Part shown: in pieces, positions 44,454 through 54,447 of the stretch
How positions within the stretch are numbered: the stretch's first letter is position 1
How the letters are laid out: each line of letters starts with the position of its first letter
Assembly: GCA_965214875.1 (NCBI GenBank)
Contig: OZ243980.1
Coordinates: 1,736,001-1,800,000 of the forward strand
Source of the DNA: CBDAUN01 sp965214875
Lineage (GTDB): Bacteria > Pseudomonadota > Gammaproteobacteria > Arenicellales > JAJDZL01
Length of the DNA: 64,000 nucleotides
Reading direction: 5' to 3'
Made by a program: the position numbers and the translations under genes
Notes under the pieces: model-generated
Database searches by the model: none
Seen by the model: only the letters and a program-made list of their open reading frames with translations
Told to the model about the DNA's origin: nothing

Positions 44454-45650
44454 TCAATCTGAGAGTTGCTGCACTGATAGCTTGCCATCAATGCACTTTT
44501 CGTACAGCTGCTCAAAAAGCTCGATGGTCATGGGAATTGGATTCGTCGCAGTGGGCGGATCAACAATTGCCATTTTGGAAAATTGCTCAATATGCGACTT
44601 TTCCATACCCAGATCGGCTAGTGTGTGCGGAATGCCGATCTCATGTCGCAAATCCACTACCCACTTAATGACGGATTCAGGTCCAGGGGAAGGCAGATCA
44701 AGCAAACGGGCTAGTGCGGTGAGCTTGTCTTCAATGCTGTTGGCATTGAATTCAAGAACATATGGCATCACCACTGCGTTTGTTGTGCCATGGTGTGAAC
44801 CGAGAATAGAGCTGCACGGGTGACTGAGGCTATGCATGGCGCCAAGACCCTTTTGGAACGCTGTAGCACCCATCGATGACGCGATCTGCATTTGCGAACG
44901 CGCCTCCATGTTGGTACCATCGCCGCAGGCGAGCGGCAGCCAGTCATGCACCAGTCGAATGCCTTCCGTTGCAATGCCTTGCGCCAGCGGATGAAACACG
45001 GGACTGCAGTAAGCTTCCAGGTTGTGCGACAGCGCATCCATTCCGACTCCAGCGGTCAGCTTGGCGGGCATTCCAGCGGTCACCTCAGGATCTAGGATGA
45101 CGCAGACAGGCATCATTTTCGGGTGGAAGATGATCTTTTTGGTGTCGTCTGAGGTATCTGTGATCACAGAAGCTCTGCCGACCTCTGAACCGGTACCGGA
45201 GGTCGTCGGGATTGCGACAGAGGGCGCAATGCTGTTTTCGTCGGCCCGGGTATGCCAGTCTTCGCGATCTTCAAAATCCCACATGGGGCGTGTTTGTCCC
45301 GACATGAACGCGATTGCCTTGCCGACATCAAGCGCACTGCCACCTCCGAAGGCAATGATGCCGTCATGCCTGCCTGCCTTGAACGCCTTTACACCTTCTT
45401 CGACATTGGATTCGATCGGATTGCCTTGCAAATCGGAGAATGTCGCGCAAGAATCAAGACCCGAATCGCAAATTTGGACAAGCTCCTTCATCATCGAAGA
45501 TTTCACCAGAAAAGGGTCAGTAACGATGAGCGGTCTTCGAATGCCGGCCACAATACAGATTTGCGCTGCTTCGCTCAGCCTGCCTTGTCCGAATCGTATC
45601 GCGGTCGGAAAGCTCCAATTCACTTCATGCTGCAAGCTTTTGTAGGTCAT
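44454..45650 (-). CDS. Iron-containing alcohol dehydrogenase
   Basis: 398 residues, group III alcohol dehydrogenase. NAD-binding FGGGSALDVGKAIA (about residue 100) and TTSGTGSEVGRASVI (about 150). Iron ligands: Asp and His in GMDALSHNLEAY (about 205), His in MHSLSHPCSSILGSHHG (about 270-286). It oxidises primary alcohols or reduces aldehydes; in this context it might handle amino-aldehydes or semialdehydes, but the substrate is not visible from sequence. Confidence 0.88.
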   Translation of the reverse strand: MTYKSLQHEVNWSFPTAIRFGQGRLSEAAQICIVAGIRRPLIVTDPFLVKSSMMKELVQICDSGLDSCATFSDLQGNPIESNVEEGVKAFKAGRHDGIIAFGGGSALDVGKAIAFMSGQTRPMWDFEDREDWHTRADENSIAPSVAIPTTSGTGSEVGRASVITDTSDDTKKIIFHPKMMPVCVILDPEVTAGMPAKLTAGVGMDALSHNLEAYCSPVFHPLAQGIATEGIRLVHDWLPLACGDGTNMEARSQMQIASSMGATAFQKGLGAMHSLSHPCSSILGSHHGTTNAVVMPYVLEFNANSIEDKLTALARLLDLPSPGPESVIKWVVDLRHEIGIPHTLADLGMEKSHIEQFSKMAIVDPPTATNPIPMTIELFEQLYEKCIDGKLSVQQLSD

Positions 45651-45740
45651 GGGTATAAACTCAATTTAACTTGTTTGTGGCAGTAGGATGGCCGGCATCG
45701 GTTATGCACCCTGTTTTGTTTGGCCGATAGGCGTGATCTT

Positions 45741-48700
45741 CTAATCGGCTTTGGCAAGCCTCAACTCGACTAGCAGATCTTTGGCATCTACATTGTCACC
45801 GACATTCGCCAAAAGAGATGCGATTTTCGCATTTTGCTCGGCACGAATCGCAGTCTCCATTTTCATCGCTTCGATTGTCAGCAGCACATCGCCCGCCTCG
45901 ATCGATTGGCCAACAGCGACATTGACCGACGATATCATTCCGGGCATAGGCGAGTTGACGTGGCTCGGATTGTTTTCATCGCCTTTGCGCCGTCGCTCGA
46001 CAAGGTTGGTGAACTTGCGATTCAGCACCTTGATTGTTCGAGGTTGCCCGTTCAATTCAAAGAATACTCTCGCATTGCCCTCTGCATCCGTTTCGCCAAT
46101 CGCCTGGCAGCGAATGACCAGCGTCTTGCCTTGCTCAAGATCAACAGAGATCTCTTGTTCCGGTGTCATGCCGTAAAAGAACACTGGTGTCGGCAGCACC
46201 TGCAAGGGTCCGTATTGGCGCCGATTCGCCATGTAGTCCAAGAACACAGCTGGATACATGAGATAGGAATTGAATTGCTCATCGGTCAATTCTGCGTTTG
46301 CCTCAACTTGCGCACTCGATTTGAGCTCGACCAAATTGGCAGCGGGCAGGTTTTCCCCAGGTCGATTCGAGATTGGCGTTTGCCCTTGCAGGACCTTGGC
46401 TTGCAAGCCTTGCGGAAAACCGCCGCAAGGCTGGCCAAGCTCTCCGGCGAAGAATGACTTTACGGAATCTGGAAACGCAACTTCCCGGTCGGGGTCTTCC
46501 ACTTCTGCGCGCCCGGTGCCTGAACTTACCATGAATAGCGCCATGTCACCGATCATCTTGGAGGTCGGGGTTACCTTGATTACGTCTCCGAACATATTGT
46601 TGACGACAGCGTAGGCTTTTGCCACTTCATGCCAGCGCGACTCCAAGCCGAGGGATCGCGCCTGCTCTTTCAGGTTGGTGAACTGCCCGCCAGGCATTTC
46701 GTGCAAGTAGACTTCGGATGCGCCGAAACGCACATCGCTCTCGAATGCCAGGTAGTTTTTCCTGACTGCTTCCCAATAGTCCGACATCTCCAAAATGCGT
46801 TGCGGATCAAGTCCAGTGCTGTGGCTAGCGCTTGATAGCGCCTGCACAACCGAACCAAGATTGGGCTGCGAGGTAGTTCCAGATACCGAATCCATAGCAA
46901 GATCTACCGCATCGGCTCCGGCGCCCGCTGCGGCAATTACGCTCGCGGCAGCAATGCCGCTTGTATCGTGCGTGTGGAAGTGCAGCGGCAATCCAGTGCG
47001 ATCTTTAAGCGCGCCGACCAGCAAGCTGGTGCTATCGGGTGTCAGCAAGCCGGCCATATCCTTGATGCAAAGAATGTGAATTCCCATATCCTGCATCTTG
47101 ACCGCCATGTCGACATAGTATTCGAGCGTGTATTTGCTGCGAGACGGGTTGAGAATATCGCCGCTATAGCAAATTGCCCCTTCCAGAAGCTTTCCGGTTT
47201 GTTTGACTGCCGACATCGCAACTTCCATGTTTTCGACCCAATTCAAACAATCGAATACTCTAAAGACATCGATTCCGGACTCGGCACTCTGGAAGACAAA
47301 TTCGCGCACGATATTGTCGGGATAGTTTTTGTAACCGACCCCATTGGCACCTCGCAGCAGCATCTGCAAAAGAATGTTCGGCACCCGTTCGCGCAAGGCG
47401 CGCAAGCGGTCCCAAGGACACTCTTTCAAAAAGCGCATAGAAACATCGAAGGTTGCGCCGCCCCAGCACTCCAGGCTGAATAGGTCCGGCAAATTCGAGG
47501 CATAGGCTTCAGCGCAGTTGACTAGGTCGTAAGTTCGAAATCTGGTCGCCAGCAGCGATTGGTGGGCATCACGAAAAGTGGTGTCGGTAACCAGAGTTCT
47601 TCGCTCTTCAAGCATCCATTTCGCGAAACCCTCAGGCCCCAGCCCATCAAGCAATTGCTTGGTGCCGCTTCGCGGTTGCGATGCGATCAGTTGCGGCACC
47701 ACCGGCTCGCAAAATGAAGACGGTTTTGGCCGGTCCGCGACTTCGGGGTTGCCGTTTACCGTCACATCGGCAATATAGTTGAGCAAGCGCGTCGCCCGAT
47801 CCCGCCTTCGCGGAATGTTCAGCAGTTCAGGCGTTTCATCGACAAAGCGCGTCGTGTATGAGCCGTCCAGAAATTTTGGATGTTCCAGCAGGTTTTCGAG
47901 GAAATTCAGGTTGGTTGCGATGCCTCTGATTCTGAATTCTCGAACCGCACGAATCATTCGATGAACCGCTTCGTCTGCGGTCGGTGCCCAAGCCGTGACT
48001 TTTTCGAGCAGACTATCGTAGTATCGCGTGATCACGGCTCCCGAGTAGGCGGTGCCTCCATCAAGCCGAATCCCGAATCCTGCCGCGCCGCGGTAGGCGG
48101 AAATGCGACCGTAGTCGGGAATGAAGTTCTCTTCGGGGTTTTCCGTGGTTACGCGGCACTGAAGCGCATATCCGTTGGTGGCGATTTCGCTTTGGTGAGG
48201 AACGCCAGTACTCGCCGTATCACCGATTCTGCCGCCAGCGGCAATATTGATTTGCGCTTTGACGATATCGATGCCGGTGATTTCCTCTGTGACGGTATGC
48301 TCGACTTGAATTCTGGGATTCACTTCGATGAAATAGCACTTCCCGGTGTCGTCGTCGAACAGAAATTCTGCAGTGCCTGCGTTCACGTAGCCGACTGAAC
48401 GGGCAAGTCGTATCGCCGAATCGCAAAGCTCGACCCGGGATTTATCGGATAGAAAAAGTGCTGGTGCGCGCTCGATGATCTTTTGATTTCTACGCTGAAT
48501 CGAGCAATCGCGTTCGAAAAGATGAACAATGTTGCCGTAGGTATCGCCAAGGATCTGGACTTCGACGTGCCGCGCATTTTGGATCAGTTTTTCCAGATAG
48601 ACCTCCCCGTTGCCAAATGCCGACTCGATCTCTCGCCGTCCAAGGTCGACTGCGCCGAGCAGTTCGCTCTCTGACAGGATGACCCGCATTCCTCGGCCTC

Positions 48701-49208
48701 CGCCACCCCATGATGCTTTCAGCATCAGCGGATAGCCGATCCCGCTTGCTAGCTTGATGACTTGCTGGTCGTCATTGGGCAGGGGGCCGGTTGCCGGCAG
48801 CACTTTAACTTTGGCCTTTTCAGCTTCCCGGCGAGCTGAAACTTTATTCCCCAGCTTGCGCATCACCTCTGGCGTCGGGCCGATGAACAGTATTCCGCTG
48901 TCTGAGCAAGCTTGCGCGAAGTCGGGCTTTTCCGATAGAAACCCATAGCCTGGATGAATTGCATCCGCTCCAGTATTGCGTGCGACATCCAGTATTTCCT
49001 CGATTACGCCGTAGGCTTGGATGGGACCTAGCCCAGAGCCGATCCGATAGCTTTCGTCGGCCTTGAACCGATGCAGGGAAAACTTGTCCTGCTCTGCATA
49101 GACTCCGACAGTCCTGATTCCAAGTTCGGTCGCTGCGCGAAAGATCCTGATCGCGATTTCGCTGCGGTTGGCAACCAGCAGTTTTCGAATTGGCGTATTC
49201 TGGTTCAT
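45741..49208 (-). CDS. pyc: Pyruvate carboxylase
   Basis: 1155 residues from the ATG at 49208, a complete single-chain enzyme. The biotin carboxylase domain covers about 1-455 (LLVANRSEIAIRIFRAATEL, GWGGGGRGM-type ATP grasp, FEVNPRIQVEHTVTEE-like region). The carboxyltransferase domain follows (TDTTFRDAHQSLLATR at about 540, MPGGQFTNLKEQA near 855). The C-terminal biotin carrier domain has EAMKMET with biotinyl Lys1116. It makes oxaloacetate from pyruvate and replenishes the TCA cycle. In-frame codons upstream of 49208 have no family match. Confidence 0.96.
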   Translation of the reverse strand: MNQNTPIRKLLVANRSEIAIRIFRAATELGIRTVGVYAEQDKFSLHRFKADESYRIGSGLGPIQAYGVIEEILDVARNTGADAIHPGYGFLSEKPDFAQACSDSGILFIGPTPEVMRKLGNKVSARREAEKAKVKVLPATGPLPNDDQQVIKLASGIGYPLMLKASWGGGGRGMRVILSESELLGAVDLGRREIESAFGNGEVYLEKLIQNARHVEVQILGDTYGNIVHLFERDCSIQRRNQKIIERAPALFLSDKSRVELCDSAIRLARSVGYVNAGTAEFLFDDDTGKCYFIEVNPRIQVEHTVTEEITGIDIVKAQINIAAGGRIGDTASTGVPHQSEIATNGYALQCRVTTENPEENFIPDYGRISAYRGAAGFGIRLDGGTAYSGAVITRYYDSLLEKVTAWAPTADEAVHRMIRAVREFRIRGIATNLNFLENLLEHPKFLDGSYTTRFVDETPELLNIPRRRDRATRLLNYIADVTVNGNPEVADRPKPSSFCEPVVPQLIASQPRSGTKQLLDGLGPEGFAKWMLEERRTLVTDTTFRDAHQSLLATRFRTYDLVNCAEAYASNLPDLFSLECWGGATFDVSMRFLKECPWDRLRALRERVPNILLQMLLRGANGVGYKNYPDNIVREFVFQSAESGIDVFRVFDCLNWVENMEVAMSAVKQTGKLLEGAICYSGDILNPSRSKYTLEYYVDMAVKMQDMGIHILCIKDMAGLLTPDSTSLLVGALKDRTGLPLHFHTHDTSGIAAASVIAAAGAGADAVDLAMDSVSGTTSQPNLGSVVQALSSASHSTGLDPQRILEMSDYWEAVRKNYLAFESDVRFGASEVYLHEMPGGQFTNLKEQARSLGLESRWHEVAKAYAVVNNMFGDVIKVTPTSKMIGDMALFMVSSGTGRAEVEDPDREVAFPDSVKSFFAGELGQPCGGFPQGLQAKVLQGQTPISNRPGENLPAANLVELKSSAQVEANAELTDEQFNSYLMYPAVFLDYMANRRQYGPLQVLPTPVFFYGMTPEQEISVDLEQGKTLVIRCQAIGETDAEGNARVFFELNGQPRTIKVLNRKFTNLVERRRKGDENNPSHVNSPMPGMISSVNVAVGQSIEAGDVLLTIEAMKMETAIRAEQNAKIASLLANVGDNVDAKDLLVELRLAKAD

Positions 49209-49560
49209 CTGTTGAGTCGAAATCGATGTCTTATTCGGCCGCAAAGCGGGCAAGTTGGCGATTAATATTCCGCAACCGCGACGCTTGCCGGTTGCGGCAT
49301 TAAAAGATGCGCGAGCAGGCCTTAATTTTAACATCGTCAACCTATGAAAATCACCTCAAACCGACTTGTCCAGACCGAACCGTCATGATCGCTGAAGTAT
49401 GAGTGCTTTTCCTAAAATTCAACATTGAATGATCAACGCTGGCTGCTTAAATCATTTTTGCTTGCAAGCGGGTTCACGCCGTTAAAATTCGAGCGGTCCA
49501 ATCGAATACAATCGCTTTTCAACCAATATCGGTTTTTCGGAATCTAATAGAAGGTTTGAG
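49209..49560. other. Divergent intergenic region, pyc and ABC operon
   Basis: About 350 bases without a gene. A TACAAT box lies near 49507 in front of the ABC binding-protein gene. No repeats seen. Confidence 0.35.
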
Positions 49561-50568
49561 ATGCTAATACGAACGACTATTGCCGCCGTCGCCGCTTTCA
49601 TGCTTAGTTCGACGGCTTTTGCGCAAACTTCAATAAAATTCGCTAACGACTGGAAATGGGAAGGCCCTGCGGCACCGTTGCTGCTGGCATGGGACACTGG
49701 ACTTTACAAGGCTGAAGGCCTTGACGTGCAAATGGATACCGGCAAGGGCTCCTTGGATGCAATACCGCGTGTCGCATCCGGCACCTACCACATGGGCAAT
49801 GCAGACATTAATTCGCTGATCAAGTTTCGTGACAAGAATCCCGATTTGCCGGTAAAAGCGATTTTCATGCTATATAACGCTCCGCCTTTCGCAATCGTCG
49901 GACGCAAGTCGCTCGGAGTCAATTCGCCGAAAGACTTGGAAGGCAAGACACTCGGCGCCCCTGCACCAGATGGTGCCTATGCCCAGTGGAAGGCATTCGT
50001 CAAAGCCAATGGCATTGACGCATCCGCGGTAACGATCGAGAATGTGGGGTTCCCCGTGCGCGAGCCGATGCTTGCGCAAGGCAAGGTCGATGCAATCACC
50101 GGCTATTCTTTTTCTTCGTTTATCAATCTTAAGGCCAACGGCGTTCCCGAAGATGATATTTCAGTGATTCTAATGCGTGACCATGGCCTCGATCTTTACG
50201 GTAACGTCATTCTGGTCAATCCAAAATTCGCTGAGGAAAACCCCGAAGCGGTCAAAGGTTTTATCAGAGCGACGATCAAGGGCTTTGAAACGACTATAGC
50301 CGACCCGGCTGGGGCTGTGCAACATGTATTGAACCACAATGATGTCGCTCGTGAGGAAGTCGAGCTTGAACGGCTCAAGATGGCACTGGAACAGAACATC
50401 GTAACTGACGAAGTGCGGCGGAACGGGCTTGGCGGAGTAGACTTGGAGCGGTTGCAAAGATCGGTAGAGCAGATCGCCGACACCTACGAATTTTCGAACC
50501 TTTTGCGAGTGCACGAAATCTTCGACGCGTCCTATTTGCCGCCAGCTTCTGAAAGAATGGTGCCATAG
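49561..50568 (+). CDS. ABC transporter substrate-binding protein, NitT/TauT (NMT1-like) family
   Basis: 335 residues. Signal peptide to about residue 22 (AFMLSSTAFA-QT). The mature protein begins SIKFANDWKWEGPAAPLLLAWDTGLYKAEGLDVQ, the NMT1/SsuA fold, with GTYHMGNADINSLIKF and DAITGYSFSSFINLKANG further on. It binds a small organic anion, sulphonate or a pyrimidine-type solute; which one is not clear. First gene of a three-gene importer. Confidence 0.88.
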   Translation: MLIRTTIAAVAAFMLSSTAFAQTSIKFANDWKWEGPAAPLLLAWDTGLYKAEGLDVQMDTGKGSLDAIPRVASGTYHMGNADINSLIKFRDKNPDLPVKAIFMLYNAPPFAIVGRKSLGVNSPKDLEGKTLGAPAPDGAYAQWKAFVKANGIDASAVTIENVGFPVREPMLAQGKVDAITGYSFSSFINLKANGVPEDDISVILMRDHGLDLYGNVILVNPKFAEENPEAVKGFIRATIKGFETTIADPAGAVQHVLNHNDVAREEVELERLKMALEQNIVTDEVRRNGLGGVDLERLQRSVEQIADTYEFSNLLRVHEIFDASYLPPASERMVP

Positions 50569-50573
50569 CCGAA

Positions 50574-51365
50574 TTGACCGTATTTGTTCAAATCAATGAT
50601 GTAGCACTACGTTATCCCGGACGCAACGGAAGTCAAGACACGCTCGCTGTGCAGCACCTTGATCTGGAGGTGGAGAAGGGCGATTTTGTTGCTGTCGTCG
50701 GACCGTCAGGCTGCGGCAAATCGACGCTGATGAAGTTGGCGACCGGTCTACATTTTCCAAGCGATGGGAACGTGCGAGTCGATAGTTGCGATGTTGTCGG
50801 TCCGGTGTCGATTGCCGGGATGGCGTTCCAAAATCCGATAATGTTGCCTTGGCGCTCGACTCGCGACAACATCCTGTTGCCGATGGAGGTGGTTGAGCCG
50901 CATCGGCGGAAAATTCGCACGCAACGCGCTGTATACAGGCAGATGGCCGATGCATTGCTTGAATCGGTAGGCCTGTCTGGAGCAGGAGATCAGTATCCGT
51001 GGCAACTGTCGGGCGGCATGCAGCAAAGGGCATCGCTTTGCCGCGCTTTAATTCACGACCCTCAGCTATTGCTGCTTGACGAACCATTCGCCGCCCTTGA
51101 CGCCTTTACCCGCGAAGAGCTGTGGTGCGTCATTCGCGATCTGTACGAGGAAAAGAAGTTCACTGCCATCTTGGTCACGCATGATTTGCGCGAGGCGGTG
51201 TTTCTTTCCGACACTGTTCACGTGATGAGCGCCAGGCCAGGGCAAATCACGGCAAGTCGAGAAATCCCTTTTACTCGACCCCGGTCGATTGAATTGACCT
51301 ATGAGCAAGAGTTCGCAGAACTCACGCACGAGCTGCGCGGGCATATTGCAGAAGCGCGCAATTAA
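50574..51365 (+). CDS. ABC transporter ATPase, NitT/TauT family
   Basis: 263 residues from a TTG at 50574, six bases after the binding-protein stop; the first in-frame ATG would remove the Walker A motif. Walker A GPSGCGKST (about residue 43), signature LSGGMQQRASLCRAL (about 143), Walker B LLLLDEPFAALD (about 163) and the switch His in LVTHDLREAV. It drives the importer formed with its neighbours. Confidence 0.92.
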   Translation: MTVFVQINDVALRYPGRNGSQDTLAVQHLDLEVEKGDFVAVVGPSGCGKSTLMKLATGLHFPSDGNVRVDSCDVVGPVSIAGMAFQNPIMLPWRSTRDNILLPMEVVEPHRRKIRTQRAVYRQMADALLESVGLSGAGDQYPWQLSGGMQQRASLCRALIHDPQLLLLDEPFAALDAFTREELWCVIRDLYEEKKFTAILVTHDLREAVFLSDTVHVMSARPGQITASREIPFTRPRSIELTYEQEFAELTHELRGHIAEARN

Positions 51366-51377
51366 GATCTGCTTATC

Positions 51378-52166
51378 ATGAACGCCGCATCCGCAACCCG
51401 CAACAGAATCGACTGGGTCAGAGCATCGCCTTGGATTTGCACATTCGGACTGTTCGCAATTTGGGAACTGGGTGTGCGACTTTTTGGCATTCCCTACTAC
51501 ATTCTTCCCGCGCCGACGCAGGTCGGCTTCGCAATGCACGAGTTTGCGGGCGCATTGTGGGCTAATTCACTTCAGACTTTGTGGACAACGCTTTTCGGCT
51601 TTGCGCTGGCAATTGTGTTTGGTCTAATGCTGGGTTTGTTCATCGGCTGGGACAAGCGAATTTATGCCGGCCTTTATCCATTGATGATTGGATTCAATTC
51701 CATTCCGAAGATTGCAGTGGTGCCAATTTTAGTGCTTTGGTTTGGTGCCGGATGGCTGCCTGCTGTGCTAACCGCATTTTTGATCTCGTTTTTTCCGATT
51801 GTGGTCAATGTGGCAACCGGCCTCGCGACCATCGAGCCGGAAATGGAGGATGTGCTTCGCGCACTTGGCGCCAAGAAGCTGGATATCATGGTCAAGGTTG
51901 GTATTCCGCGTTCGCTGCCTTATTTCTTCGGGGCCTTGAAAGTCGCGATTACTTTGGCATTTATTGGTTCAGTACTATCCGAAACGATTGCCGCGAATTC
52001 AGGAATAGGGCACATGATGCTGACTGCGCAAGCAAACTTTGAGGTGCCTTTGGTGTTTGCGTGCCTGATTGCGCTTGCGATCGAAGGGATCGGTATGTAT
52101 GCGATCATGGCTTGGCTTGAATCGCGCATGACAGGATGGGCGCACAGATCTGGATTCAACCGCTGA
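51378..52166 (+). CDS. ABC transporter permease, NitT/TauT family
   Basis: 262 residues with six membrane helices. The coupling-helix EAA-type loop is at about 155-185 (EPEMEDVLRALGAKKLDIMVKVGIP). It matches the SsuC/TauC-type inner-membrane component. It begins 13 bases after the ATPase stop and closes the operon; the convergent restriction gene follows. Confidence 0.9.
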   Translation: MNAASATRNRIDWVRASPWICTFGLFAIWELGVRLFGIPYYILPAPTQVGFAMHEFAGALWANSLQTLWTTLFGFALAIVFGLMLGLFIGWDKRIYAGLYPLMIGFNSIPKIAVVPILVLWFGAGWLPAVLTAFLISFFPIVVNVATGLATIEPEMEDVLRALGAKKLDIMVKVGIPRSLPYFFGALKVAITLAFIGSVLSETIAANSGIGHMMLTAQANFEVPLVFACLIALAIEGIGMYAIMAWLESRMTGWAHRSGFNR

Positions 52167-52314
52167 TCGGCATGCGGCATCCAGATGGCTTGCGCACTAG
52201 CAAAATCGAAGCTGATGATATGAAAGATATAGGCAGTTGCCCAAAGCGGATGGGCATCAGACAGCAAGCGGAATAAAATCTTGTCCGATTGGAACTCTTC
52301 ATACGATAAGCAGG

Positions 52315-52893
52315 TTATCGATTCTTTTGCGGTTCCCACCTGTAGTTGTCAATCCATCTGTTCCAATCTTCGGATCCTGGTTTCAACGTCATTCGAAGTT
52401 CCACATTGAAGTTTCTTGTCGCAACCTGTTGCGTTCCATGCGCTCTTGCGGCTTTCATTATTTCCGTTTCCTGCTTCATCTGATCGTGGGTTAAAACAAA
52501 TGTGATTGCACCCTAATCAGAAATTGATTGAATGATATAGTCGCATTCCTGCCAGAGTCTGATTTGAATAATATGCAAGTTGCCATCATTGTTGAATCCT
52601 GACGCTTTGTACTCAAAATACTTACCGTTTTTTTTGAAATCTCCTTTGTCTTCCTGAGCCGAAACTCTTTCATATCCGTACTTGATCCTGAAGTAATTCT
52701 GCCAAAGCGGACTTCTTGACTGAGAAAGAAGCAGACTTGATATTTTGTAGAATTCCTGCTCCGTTATCACTCCTGATTGCGCCATTTCAACTAGACTTTC
52801 TCTAACCTGATAAGCACGCTTCACTACCTCTCTGGTTGGACCTAAGTTGTTCAAGATGTATTTCGCTATTTGTTTTAATTCGTTCTGGCTCAT
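52315..52893 (-). pseudogene. Type II restriction endonuclease with an in-frame amber codon
   Basis: The frame from 52893 gives 126 residues to TAG at 52513-52515 and then stays open for another 65 codons to TAA at 52315. The part after the amber codon (ITFVLTHDQMKQETEIMKAA, later PGSEDWNRWIDNYRWEP) has normal protein composition and continues the fold, so TAG most likely interrupts a once complete gene. The presumed PD-(D/E)XK core is before it: Asp85 in KGDFKKNG and Glu94-Tyr-Lys96. The start overlaps the methyltransferase gene by 92 bases. Low GC compared with neighbours suggests horizontal transfer. Endonuclease activity is unlikely unless the amber codon is suppressed. Confidence 0.65.
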
Positions 52894-53704
52894 ATCGCTT
52901 AATATACTGTTCTAGAAACTCATGCTTAGTCAGCCAATAGACTCCGCCGTTAGCGCAAGAATTTCCTTTCCAATCAATAGCCTTAATTTTGCAAACCAAC
53001 TCTTCGATAGGAATACTTGACTTTAAGAAATATCCTCGATTGTTGTCGCTTGGATTCCTGATAACATTTTTGGGAGAAGCACCGAATACGAAAATATCAA
53101 AATCAGATCTACTCGAAAATTCAAAGTCATTTGTTCTTATGTACAGATTAGGATTAACTCTGAGGTCTATCCCGTTCGATCTGTCAAAAACGAAGAAACT
53201 TGCTGGCACATGGTAACCTTCTCCCTCTAGTATGAAACTGTTTCGCTCCAACTCAATAATGGAAGCAATTCGCCAATTTGCCGGAATGATCTTTTGTCGA
53301 GTATGCTTTCTATAGACATTTGGAAGTATGAAAGCTATTGTCTGGACATTGCTGAATGACAATGCATGCATAATGAAAGCAGTAGAAAGCTTGTGATATT
53401 GCCCGAAAGGAGGATTGCCAACCACTAGCACTTTTTTGTATTTCTTACTGATCCGATATTCGAACCAGTTTCCTTCCTCAATGTCGTCGTGTTGAGGATC
53501 TATATCAATTCCGATCTTATTTGGATGGTCAATCTCTTTGTAGAAAGCACCATTTCCCGCAGAGGGTTCGATGACAAGATCATAGGAATAAGGCAACTCA
53601 GCGATTTTTTTCAAGCAAACTTCAACAACTTCTTTTTTTGTGTAGTATTGATCTAATGCCTTGTCTTTAGTTCGAGGTGATTTTCTTTTGTTCTGATGCA
53701 TCAA
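52802..53704 (-). CDS. N6-adenine DNA methyltransferase of a restriction-modification system
   Basis: 300 residues. Motif X DQYYTKKEVVEVC (residues 18-30), the SAM-binding motif I VIEPSAGNGAFYKEI (44-58) and the catalytic motif IV GNPPFG (residues 96-101), which indicates adenine methylation. A target-recognition region occupies the C-terminal half. The gene is AT-rich compared with the flanking housekeeping genes. The downstream partner is the endonuclease frame at 52315-52893. Methylation would persist although the endonuclease is broken. Confidence 0.85.
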   Translation of the reverse strand: MMHQNKRKSPRTKDKALDQYYTKKEVVEVCLKKIAELPYSYDLVIEPSAGNGAFYKEIDHPNKIGIDIDPQHDDIEEGNWFEYRISKKYKKVLVVGNPPFGQYHKLSTAFIMHALSFSNVQTIAFILPNVYRKHTRQKIIPANWRIASIIELERNSFILEGEGYHVPASFFVFDRSNGIDLRVNPNLYIRTNDFEFSSRSDFDIFVFGASPKNVIRNPSDNNRGYFLKSSIPIEELVCKIKAIDWKGNSCANGGVYWLTKHEFLEQYIKRYEPERIKTNSEIHLEQLRSNQRGSEACLSG

Positions 53705-53892
53705 ATGTCACTTGCTAAATTAAATTTGCCATCAATTTCGGAACCATTTACTCATATTTCAATATTGCCTTGGTAAATGCTCTATACCGTAGCGCAATCT
53801 TCCGAAGATTGCATATAAAATTTCATTTATTTTCAATAAGATGAATTTATCATTTGTAGTGCTCAATGCCAAGAATCAATTATAATGCGAAT
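53705..53892. other. AT-rich gene-less stretch
   Basis: Start of a 740-base gap between the methyltransferase and the glutamate-synthase-like gene. Very AT-rich, no gene seen. Confidence 0.4.
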
Positions 53893-54033
53893 GTGGTTCT
53901 GCAGTATTGCATATTTTCCAGTTGTGCGCCGGGTCTCGTGGCAGTGAACATCGACAGCGGCTATGGCGCGGCATGCACCGCGTATCGTGCAGTCACGACT
54001 CAAGACCATTGCGTCGGTCAGTCAGAACAATGA
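53893..54033 (+). pseudogene. Fragment resembling the C-terminus of a LarB/PurE-like protein
   Basis: An open frame without a start reads VVLQYCIFSSCAPGLVAVNI and then DSGYGAACTAYR before unrelated residues and TGA at 54031. The string Ser-Cys-Ala-Pro-Gly followed by Val-Asn-Ile-Asp-x-Gly-(Tyr/Phe)-Gly-Ala is the characteristic end of LarB, the nickel-pincer cofactor enzyme related to PurE. Only about 40 residues remain. Confidence 0.45.
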
Positions 54034-54447
54034 TCCGGTCTAGACAGACAAACGGTCACGGCATGGGTAGGCAGGTAAATGCAGTTCGAAACTCCACTGA
54101 GATTGTTTGATAATCAACGGAACAGATGCGACTGCAGTCGGCGACGGTTGTGTCGGCGTATCGATTTTTTTAGATGCTTGTCGCACTCACTTTGCCTAAA
54201 CTTCCAGTTGCGATTAACAATATGAAATCACACATCAACTCAAACAAAACGCTTCGCTTTGGAAGCGTAAAGAAAAGTTATGATGAGGGTATGCCCTAAA
54301 GCACACAGCATGTGATGCTAATATGCGCCTTTCTGTGTCGTTTTATTCAGCGCATTTTGCAAGTAATATTGCATTGAACTAGAGCATTCCACTAACGGAA
54401 TATGCTGATTAATTTAAAGTTTGCACAAACCGCTAAAGAAATAAAAG
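54034..54447. other. Gene-less stretch before the glutamate-synthase-like gene
   Basis: About 410 bases, AT-rich, without a gene. It must contain the promoter of the gene at 54448; I did not find a strong match. Confidence 0.35.
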
